5,671 nucleotides of DNA from UKL13-2 sp043793345 (GTDB taxonomy: Bacteria > Pseudomonadota > Gammaproteobacteria > Burkholderiales > Usitatibacteraceae), in the NCBI GenBank assembly GCA_043793345.1, contig JAYVXF010000168.1, positions 1 to 5,671 on the forward strand. Direction: 5' to 3'. Under the pieces are notes generated by a model that did no database searches, had not been told where the DNA came from, and saw only the letters and a program-made list of their open reading frames with translations. Below are positions 1-4,994 of the stretch, in pieces (position 1 is the stretch's first letter; the number at the start of each line of letters is the position of its first letter). Made by a program: the position numbers and the translations under genes.

Positions 1-697
1 CATGCGCATGATGTTCGCCGTGCCGGCAGCGGACTACAAGGTGAACGAAGTGCTGGTGCGCGCGCTGGATCGCATTTTTATTCTGCACGCCGACCACGAA
101 CAGAACGCATCCACTTCGACCGTGCGTCTGTGCGCCTCATCCGGCACCAATCCCTTCGCCGCCATTGCCGCCGGCGTCGCGTGTCTATGGGGCCCCGCGC
201 ACGGCGGCGCCAACGAAGCCGCGCTCAACATGCTCTACGACATCCAGCGCGACGGCGGCGTCGCCAAGATCGGCGAATTCATCACCAAGGTAAAAGACAA
301 AGACTCCAATGTTCGTCTGATGGGCTTCGGTCACCGCGTCTACAAAAACCACGACCCGCGCGCCACCCTCATGCGCGAAACCTGTCATGAAGTGTTGAAC
401 GAGCTTGGCCTGCAGGATGATCCGCTGTTCAAGCTCGCCATGTCGCTGGAAAAAATTGCGCTCGAAGATGATTATTTTGTCAGCCGCAAACTTTATCCGA
501 ACGTCGATTTTTATTCCGGCATCGTGCAAAAAGCGATCGGTATTCCGGTGCCGCTATTCACCGCGATTTTCTCGTTGGCGCGCACCGTTGGCTGGATTGC
601 GCAGCTCAATGAAATGATCGCCGATCCGGAATACAAGATTGGCCGGCCGCGGCAACTGTATGTGGGGTCGCAGCGTAGGGATATTGTTAGGAAGTGA
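1..697 (+). CDS. gltA: Citrate synthase, C-terminal part (5' end outside window)
   Basis: This enzyme condenses acetyl-CoA and oxaloacetate into citrate, the entry step of the TCA cycle in the cytoplasm. The reading frame enters from before the window, so the first ATG at base 2 is internal. About 231 of an expected ~430 residues are present. Numbering from that Met, the catalytic triad is visible: His67 in GPAHGGAN, His111 in GFGHRVYKNHDPRA and Asp169 in NVDFYSG, matching E. coli His264, His305 and Asp362. The block HADHEQNASTSTVR (29-42) and the C-terminal RPRQLY (215-220) are typical of the hexameric, E. coli-like type. By alignment from memory, the reactive Cys206 linked to NADH sensitivity in E. 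coli is Ala9 here, so allosteric behaviour may differ. The tail after RPRQLY is a few residues shorter than in E. coli. Stop is TGA 695-697. No clear factor-independent terminator follows directly. Confidence 0.97.
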   Translation, partial: MRMMFAVPAADYKVNEVLVRALDRIFILHADHEQNASTSTVRLCASSGTNPFAAIAAGVACLWGPAHGGANEAALNMLYDIQRDGGVAKIGEFITKVKDKDSNVRLMGFGHRVYKNHDPRATLMRETCHEVLNELGLQDDPLFKLAMSLEKIALEDDYFVSRKLYPNVDFYSGIVQKAIGIPVPLFTAIFSLARTVGWIAQLNEMIADPEYKIGRPRQLYVGSQRRDIVRK

Positions 698-778
698 AGG
701 TCTGGCGTTGGTGCAGGTTTTGGGGCGGTTTTGGTCTGCGGAGCGCGCCCACTGGCGACCTACGACTGTACTCATTTC

Positions 779-879
779 CTGTCATTTCGAACCTTGTTTT
801 ATCGGGTGAGAAATCTGCTTTATGCCGGCGTAAAGGAAAAAGAGAAAAAGCAGATTTCTCTCTTCGTTCGAAATGACAG
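779..879. repeat. Palindromic (REP/MITE-like) intergenic repeat, copy 1
   Basis: This is a 101-bp imperfect palindrome. The outer arms CTGTCATTTCGAA (779-791) and TTCGAAATGACAG (867-879) are a perfect 13-bp inverted repeat. The inner arms GAGAAATCTGCTTT (808-821) and AAAGCAGATTTCTC (847-860) are a perfect 14-bp inverted repeat. Between outer and inner arms the left side has 16 unpaired bases and the right side 6. The apical part holds a smaller palindrome at 818-835 (CTTTATGCC / GGCGTAAAG, one G-T pair) and an A-rich purine tract. Copy 2 at 1742-1834 has the same architecture. The arms resemble a GTCATTT(C)CGA...GA(A)ATCTGC repeat family that I recall from many bacterial genomes; no database was searched. 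There is no transposase here, so any mobility would need an enzyme acting in trans. As RNA it could form a long hairpin in the gltA 3' region. Confidence 0.9.
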
Positions 880-980
880 CAAGGAAAAGTAGGGGCAGAC
901 ACGATTCAGAAGTTTTTTACACATCAATACTCAAACACACCTTGATTCATATCTATGCAAGAAAGCAACGCACCATCTTT

Positions 981-985
981 AGGGA
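981..985 (+). promoter_or_regulatory. Ribosome binding site of the nucleotidyltransferase-like gene
   Basis: AGGGA lies 6 nt before the ATG at 992 and supports that start over the out-of-frame ATG at 955, which has no comparable site. I could not find a convincing promoter in 880-980. TTTACA at 916-921 resembles a -35 box but has no -10 box at the right distance. Confidence 0.6.
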
Positions 986-991
986 TTCGAC

Positions 992-1498
992 ATGCAGGAC
1001 ACGTTAAAAATTTTGTTGCGACTGCGCACCGAAGGAATGATCGGCAGATTCGCGATTGGTGGCGCAGTCGCGGCGAGCTTTTACGTGGAGAGCGTGGCGA
1101 CGGAGGATCTGGATGTGTTTGCGTTTTTGCAGCCGACAAGTTCTGGTTTGCTGACTATGACACCGCTATATGAACGGCTCAAGCAGTTAGGCGGGACGGT
1201 GGTGAACGAACACGTTGTTTTGCACGGCTGGCCGGTGCAGATTTTGCCGCCATACAACCCGTTGGTCGAGGCGGCGGTGATGTCGGCGATTGAGCAAAAG
1301 TTTCATGATGTGATGGTGCCGGTTGCGACCGCCGGATATCTCTGTGCGATTGCGTTACAAACCGGGCGGGCGAAAGATTATCAACGGGTCAATGCGCTGC
1401 TCGAGGCTGGATGCGTCAGCGCGAGCGTGTTGGAAAAGCTGGTGCGTGAATACGCGCTTGAAGAAAGGTGGAATCAATATGTCCGGCGATACGGGTAA
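992..1498 (+). CDS. Small AbiEii-like nucleotidyltransferase-fold protein
   Basis: The product has 168 residues and looks like a minimal nucleotidyltransferase-superfamily protein of the AbiEii/AbiGii toxin type. Visible are the glycine motif GG (23-24, in FAIGGAVAASFY) and, 15 residues on, the metal-binding motif TEDLD (37-41) with Asp39 and Asp41. A later strand reads PVQILPP (81-87), where Gln83 sits where the third catalytic acid would be expected. A helix then reads ALQTGRAKDY (121-130) with a Lys128-Asp129 pair like that of AbiEii proteins. There is no signal peptide or membrane segment, so it should be cytoplasmic. Its last 20 nt overlap the next gene, implying coupled translation. Of 10 Arg codons only 2 are CGC/CGT, unlike sucA, which suggests transfer. 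AbiEii-type toxins transfer nucleotides, but this subfamily's substrate is unknown to me. The fold assignment is fairly secure; a toxin role is inference. Confidence 0.75.
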   Translation: MQDTLKILLRLRTEGMIGRFAIGGAVAASFYVESVATEDLDVFAFLQPTSSGLLTMTPLYERLKQLGGTVVNEHVVLHGWPVQILPPYNPLVEAAVMSAIEQKFHDVMVPVATAGYLCAIALQTGRAKDYQRVNALLEAGCVSASVLEKLVREYALEERWNQYVRRYG

Positions 1499-1694
1499 TT
1501 TCGACATGGCTTTGCGACATGTCGTCGCGGCGAAAGCGGCTTGGCGTAAGCATGCGCAGGCGCTCACGTGGGAAGAAAAAGTGGCGGCGATTGAACGGAT
1601 GTGGGCGCGGGATGCGGAATTGAAAAAGGTTCGGGAGAGCAATATTGTTTCGAAGAAGCGGACGGGATTGGGTGGTGTGGAGAGTAGTGAGTAG
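1479..1694 (+). CDS. Small charged helical partner of the nucleotidyltransferase (hypothetical)
   Basis: I do not recognise a named family with certainty. The product has 71 residues. The ATG at 1479 is preceded by AGGTGG (1466-1471) at 7 nt. The frame stays open for 52 more codons upstream, but those lie inside the nucleotidyltransferase gene and translate to Arg/Cys-rich shadow sequence. Residues about 8-54 look mostly alpha-helical and amphipathic, with a central LTWEEKVAAIERM (29-41) followed by a Lys/Arg/Glu-rich stretch. From memory, proteins with a similar W/F-EEKV-ERM core follow AbiEii-like nucleotidyltransferases, which would make this a cognate partner or antitoxin. That is inference. 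The last residues (GLGGVESSE) are low-complexity and read into the tandem heptamer repeat that supplies the TAG stop, so the original C terminus may have been replaced. Five of its six Arg codons are CGG or CGA. Confidence 0.65.
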   Translation: MSGDTGNFDMALRHVVAAKAAWRKHAQALTWEEKVAAIERMWARDAELKKVRESNIVSKKRTGLGGVESSE

Positions 1695-1701
1695 TGAGTA
1701 G
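1682..1701 (+). repeat. Tandem heptamer repeat GAGTAGT, almost 3 copies
   Basis: Units lie at 1682-1688 and 1689-1695, followed by a 6-nt partial unit at 1696-1701. Because 7 is not a multiple of 3, the TAG in each unit falls in a different frame (1685, 1692, 1699), so all three forward frames are closed. The stop of the small partner gene is the TAG at 1692. The repeat marks the downstream end of the cassette's coding part. Confidence 0.85.
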
Positions 1702-1741
1702 AGATTCGGCGACGCGAATTAATTGTCGACACCTCTTTGTT

Positions 1742-1834
1742 CTGTCATTTCGAACTCAGTGTTATCGGGTGAGAAATCTGCTTTCGCCTAGCGCAAAAGA
1801 AAAAGCAGATTTCTCTCTTCGTTCGAAATGACAG
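1742..1834. repeat. Palindromic (REP/MITE-like) intergenic repeat, copy 2
   Basis: This 93-bp copy is in the same orientation as copy 1. The 13-bp outer arms (1742-1754 and 1822-1834) and 14-bp inner arms (1771-1784 and 1802-1815) are identical to those of copy 1. The 16-nt left and 6-nt right unpaired segments also match in length, with ATCGGGT and TCTTCG conserved. The apical loop is shorter and has diverged: 17 nt here against 25 nt in copy 1. It still contains a small palindrome (CGC CTA GCG, 1785-1793). Conserved arms with a variable tip suggest that folded structure, or recognition of the arms, is what has been maintained. I saw no clear target-site duplication. Confidence 0.9.
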
Positions 1835-1871
1835 TGGTTTCGTTTGAAATTTTCGTTCGAAATGACAGTGG
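1835..1871. repeat. Extra, partial end of the palindromic repeat
   Basis: The 20-bp terminus at 1818-1837 (TTCGTTCGAAATGACAGTGG) recurs exactly at 1852-1871, 34 bp further on. Between them, TTCGTTTGAAAT (1839-1850) is a one-mismatch version of the same end. The right end of copy 2 has therefore been extended by partial duplication, or this is a remnant of another element. The repeated unit includes the TGG just outside the palindrome, which favours local duplication over a fresh insertion. Confidence 0.75.
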
Positions 1872-1884
1872 TGTATTTTTAAGA

Positions 1885-1913
1885 TTGTCGCTAATGGAAA
1901 CAAGCACTATTAA
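1885..1913 (+). promoter_or_regulatory. Candidate sigma70-type promoter of sucA
   Basis: TTGTCG (1885-1890) and TATTAA (1908-1913) are separated by exactly 17 nt, and each matches 4 of 6 consensus bases. They lie in the most AT-rich part of the region, just after the repeat array. Transcription would start near 1920 and give a leader of about 160 nt. This is a prediction from spacing and sequence only. Confidence 0.35.
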
Positions 1914-1997
1914 ATTGTTTAGAAGTAGCCTACCAGCATAAAACACCGTAGACCGCCATTTAACGCGCCGTTCCAGCCAATATCAGCCGAACAGCCG

Positions 1998-2011
1998 CAC
2001 CAGTTCTGGTG
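1998..2011. promoter_or_regulatory. Small perfect inverted repeat in sucA leader
   Basis: CACCAG and CTGGTG are separated by TT. The site could be a protein-binding operator with dyad symmetry, or a short 5-bp hairpin with loop GTTC in the mRNA leader. It lies downstream of the candidate promoter and about 70 nt before the start codon. No named regulator is recognised, and a 6-bp dyad can occur by chance. Confidence 0.25.
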
Positions 2012-2069
2012 TTTCAGTTTTAGAATCACGCAATTCCAACTAAGCAACACCAAGCAACAGCGACAAATC

Positions 2070-2076
2070 GAGGTGA
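2070..2076 (+). promoter_or_regulatory. Ribosome binding site of sucA
   Basis: GAGGTGA precedes two consecutive ATG codons at 2081 and 2084, with 4 and 7 nt of spacing. The second ATG has the more usual spacing, so translation may begin at 2084 and yield a protein one residue shorter. The longer form is annotated. Confidence 0.7.
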
Positions 2077-2080
2077 CATC

Positions 2081-4960
2081 ATGATGCGAGAATTCCAGCT
2101 TTCTTCCATGTTCAACGGCGCCAACGCGCCTTACATCGAAGACTTGTACGAGCAATATTTAGCCGACCCGGCGTCGGTCGCTGAGACGTGGCGCAAGCAA
2201 TTCGATGCGCTGCCGAATGTCGCGGGCAGCACCGCCAAAGACATCGCGCACACGCCGGTGATCGAGGCGTTCGCGGAGCGCGCAAAGCAGGGCGGTGGGC
2301 GCGTGGCGTACGTGAACGTCGGTAGCGCAACCGGTAGTGCATCGGACGATAAGCGTTGGTTGAAGGTGCTGCAATTCATTCGTGCGCATCGCGTGCTGGG
2401 CTCGCGGCATTCTTCGCTTGACCCGTTAAAGCGCAGCGAGCGCATGCCGGTGCCTGAGCTGGAACTGAGTTACTACAATTTGACCAACGCCGATCTTGAG
2501 GCGGAGTTTGGCATCGGTTCCTGGCAGGGTCGCATCAACGGCAGCAACGACAAGGCGAAGCTGAAAGACATTGTGGCGGCGGTGAAGAAAACCTATTGCG
2601 GCTACGTTGGTGTCGAGTACATGTACATCAGCTCCACCGAGCAGAAGCGCTGGGTGCAGGGGCAGTTCGAAGGCATCCAGTCGCAGCCTTCGCTCAACAC
2701 CGAAGAAAAGCAATTTTTGCTCGAGCGTTTGACGGCAGCCGAAACGCTGGAGAAATATTTGCACACGCGTTTCGTCGGGCAAAAACGATTCTCGCTGGAG
2801 GGTAGCGAGAGTTTGATTCCGCTGCTCGACGACATCATTCAGGTGGCCGGTGAAAAAGGCGTGAAGGAAGTGGTGCTCGGCATGGCGCACCGCGGTCGAT
2901 TGAACGTGCTGGTGAATAGCCTCGGCAAATTACCCGCCGATTTATTTTCTGAATTCGAGGGCAAACACGCGCACGATTTGGGCTCCGGCGACGTGAAATA
3001 TCATCAGGGTTTTTCTTCCGACATTCAAACCAAAGGCGGCGGCGTGCATCTCACGCTGGCATTCAATCCCTCGCATCTGGAAATTGTAAATCCGGTCGTC
3101 GAAGGCTCGGTCAGGGCCCGCCAGCATCGACGCAACGATCATCAAGGCAAGGAAGTATTGCCGATGTTGATCCACGGTGACGCAGCGTTCGCAGGCCAGG
3201 GCGTGGTGATGGAGACGATGGCGCTATCGCAAACGCGGGGCTTCAAGACCGGCGGCACGGTGCATATCATCGTCAACAATCAGGTTGGCTTCACCACCTC
3301 GGACACGCGCGACACGCGTTCCTCGCTGTACTGCACCGACATCGCCAAGATGATCGAGGCGCCGGTGTTTCACGTCAATGCGGATGATCCTGAGTCGGTG
3401 TTGCTGGTGGGTCGCATTGCGTTTGAGTACCGCATGAAATTCGGCAAGGATGTGGTGATCGACATGGTCTGCTTCAGGAAGCTCGGCCACAACGAGCAGG
3501 ATGAGCCGTTCGTCACCCAGCCGCTGATGTACAAAAAAATTGCCCAGCATCCGGGTACACGAAAACTTTACGCGGATCGTCTCGCCGCCGATGGCACCAC
3601 GACCGCCGGCCACGGTGATGATCTGGTCACCAATATTCGCGCGCGACTCGACGCAGGCAAAAGTACCAACACCAAAATTCTTTACGGCATCAAGCCGCCG
3701 CTGGCCGTGGATTGGGCACCGTACATCGGGCAGACCTGGCGCGCGCCTGCCGACACCACGGTGCCGATGGCAACGTTGAAACATTACGCCGAACGCCTCA
3801 CGCAGATTCCGTCAGATTTCAAATTGCACATGTCGGTTGAAAAATTATTGGAAGCGCGCCGCAAGATGGGTCGCGGCGAGCAGCCGCTCGACTGGGGCAT
3901 GGCCGAAAATCTCGCCTACGCGTCGCTGGTCGCGACCGGGTATCCGGTGCGCATGAGCGGGCAGGATTGTGGACGCGGCACATTCGCGCATCGGCACGCC
4001 GTGCTGCACGACCAGAACCGCGAAAAATGGGATTCGGGCATCTATGTTCCGTTGCAGAATATCCAGCAGGATCAGGCAAATTTTGTGGTCATCGATTCCC
4101 TGCTGTCCGAAGAAGCGGTGCTCGGTTTTGAGTACGGCTATTCGACCGCGCAGCCGTTCGAACTGGTGATCTGGGAGGCGCAGTTCGGCGATTTTGTGAA
4201 TGGTGCGCAAGTGGTGATCGACCAATTCATCGCCAGCGGCGAGACCAAGTGGGCGCGTCTGTGCGGCCTGAGTTTGTTCCTGCCGCACGGCTATGAAGGT
4301 CAGGGGCCGGAGCATTCGTCGGCGAGGCTTGAGCGCTTCCTGCAGCTTTGTGCCGAGCACAATATTCAGGTGGTGGTGCCGTCGACGGCCGCACAGTTAT
4401 TTCACATGATCCGCCGGCAGGCGATCCGCATGACGCGCAAGCCCCTGATCGTGATGATGCCAAAATCATTGCTGCGCAAAAAAGAAGCCACGTCTTCGAT
4501 AGAGGATTTGGCGAACGGCAAATTTGAAGTGGTCATTGGTGAAGTTGAAAAGCTCAACGCCAAAAAAGTAAAGCGCATCGTGTTCTGCTCGGGCAAGGTT
4601 TACTACGACATCGTCGCTGAGCGCGCGAAGCGGGAAATTGACGATATCGCGGTGCTGCGCATCGAGCAGCTTTATCCTTTCCCGCACGAAGAATTCATCG
4701 CACAGATTGCGCTGTACCCAAACGCAAAATCGGTGGTGTGGGCGCAGGAAGAGCCGGGTAATCAGGGTGCCTGGCATCGCATCCAGCATTACCTGCTACG
4801 TGAAATGCGCGCGGATCAAACTTTAAGCTACGCGCTGCGTCCATCGTCGGCCTCGCCGGCCGTCGGCTATCTGTCCAAGCATGTTGAGCAACAAAAAGAA
4901 TTGGTGAATGCCGCGCTGTCGTTCGATGTCGTCACTTCGGCAGTGGCCGCAAATCATTAA
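2081..4960 (+). CDS. sucA: 2-oxoglutarate dehydrogenase E1 component
   Basis: This is the thiamine-diphosphate-dependent E1 of the 2-oxoglutarate dehydrogenase complex. It decarboxylates 2-oxoglutarate and passes the succinyl group to the lipoyl arm of E2 in the cytoplasm. The 959 residues are a full-length long-form E1 (E. coli has 933). The N-terminal E2-interaction segment is at about 12-42 (NAPYIEDLYEQYL). His270 in GMAHRGRLNVL and His308 in VKYHQGF correspond to the E. coli active-site His260 and His298. The cofactor and metal motif runs from GDAAFAGQG (366-374) to NNQVGFTTS (399-407). The transketolase-like pyrimidine domain follows, with LSEEAVLGFEYGY (675-687), then PHGYEGQGPEHSSARLERF (735-753) carrying the His736 equivalent of His729. 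EEPGNQGAWHR (890-900) and SASPAVGY (923-930) close the protein. The usual GRP before SASPAVGY reads LRP, a minor oddity. No catalytic residue is missing. sucB follows after 34 nt. Confidence 0.98.
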   Translation: MMREFQLSSMFNGANAPYIEDLYEQYLADPASVAETWRKQFDALPNVAGSTAKDIAHTPVIEAFAERAKQGGGRVAYVNVGSATGSASDDKRWLKVLQFIRAHRVLGSRHSSLDPLKRSERMPVPELELSYYNLTNADLEAEFGIGSWQGRINGSNDKAKLKDIVAAVKKTYCGYVGVEYMYISSTEQKRWVQGQFEGIQSQPSLNTEEKQFLLERLTAAETLEKYLHTRFVGQKRFSLEGSESLIPLLDDIIQVAGEKGVKEVVLGMAHRGRLNVLVNSLGKLPADLFSEFEGKHAHDLGSGDVKYHQGFSSDIQTKGGGVHLTLAFNPSHLEIVNPVVEGSVRARQHRRNDHQGKEVLPMLIHGDAAFAGQGVVMETMALSQTRGFKTGGTVHIIVNNQVGFTTSDTRDTRSSLYCTDIAKMIEAPVFHVNADDPESVLLVGRIAFEYRMKFGKDVVIDMVCFRKLGHNEQDEPFVTQPLMYKKIAQHPGTRKLYADRLAADGTTTAGHGDDLVTNIRARLDAGKSTNTKILYGIKPPLAVDWAPYIGQTWRAPADTTVPMATLKHYAERLTQIPSDFKLHMSVEKLLEARRKMGRGEQPLDWGMAENLAYASLVATGYPVRMSGQDCGRGTFAHRHAVLHDQNREKWDSGIYVPLQNIQQDQANFVVIDSLLSEEAVLGFEYGYSTAQPFELVIWEAQFGDFVNGAQVVIDQFIASGETKWARLCGLSLFLPHGYEGQGPEHSSARLERFLQLCAEHNIQVVVPSTAAQLFHMIRRQAIRMTRKPLIVMMPKSLLRKKEATSSIEDLANGKFEVVIGEVEKLNAKKVKRIVFCSGKVYYDIVAERAKREIDDIAVLRIEQLYPFPHEEFIAQIALYPNAKSVVWAQEEPGNQGAWHRIQHYLLREMRADQTLSYALRPSSASPAVGYLSKHVEQQKELVNAALSFDVVTSAVAANH

Positions 4961-4983
4961 CGAGTACGTTGAAAAATAACGAC

Positions 4984-4988
4984 AAGGA
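4984..4988 (+). promoter_or_regulatory. Ribosome binding site of sucB
   Basis: AAGGA lies 6 nt before the ATG at 4995, inside the 34-nt sucA-sucB gap. The gap shows neither a terminator nor room for a separate promoter, supporting cotranscription. Confidence 0.65.
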
Positions 4989-4994
4989 ATAATC

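Larger units (their letters stand above)
1695..2080. other. 386-bp intergenic region between cassette and sucA
   Basis: There is no credible gene here. In order it holds the rest of the heptamer repeat, a short unassigned stretch (1703-1741), palindromic repeat copy 2 (1742-1834), an additional degenerate repeat end (1835-1871), a candidate promoter (1885-1913), and a leader of about 160 nt with a small inverted repeat at 1998-2011 and a C/A-rich, G-poor segment at about 2030-2068 ahead of the sucA ribosome binding site. Confidence 0.85.

Noticed and set aside
694..876. 60-codon open frame on the + strand after gltA
   Set aside because: It begins at the gltA stop (ATG lacking; the listed start is GTG) and runs through palindromic repeat copy 1, with no ribosome binding site or conserved sequence.
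889..903. GTAGGGGCAGACACG, similar to one arm of another intergenic repeat type I recall
   Set aside because: No matching second arm is present in the window, so it cannot be supported as a repeat from this sequence alone.
955..1173. Open frame with ATG at 955 overlapping the nucleotidyltransferase start
   Set aside because: It is out of frame with the gene that carries the GG...TEDLD signature and has no ribosome binding site at a suitable distance.
1323..1478. 52-codon upstream extension of the small partner gene
   Set aside because: It lies wholly inside the nucleotidyltransferase gene, translates to Arg/Cys-rich shadow sequence, and the ATG at 1479 has its own ribosome binding site.
779..1871. 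Possible CRISPR array from repeated palindromic units
   Set aside because: Only two full units occur, separated by two genes rather than by short unique spacers, and there are no cas genes.
1919..2155. 78-codon open frame on the - strand in the sucA leader
   Set aside because: It overlaps the start of sucA, is Cys/Trp-scattered without domain features, and covers the probable promoter and leader.
3224..3784. 186-codon open frame on the - strand
   Set aside because: It is antisense to the conserved core of sucA, with no recognisable motif and His/Arg/Val-rich shadow composition.
4961..4994. Possible terminator or promoter between sucA and sucB
   Set aside because: The 34-nt gap has no GC-rich hairpin with a T-run and is too short for an evident promoter plus leader.
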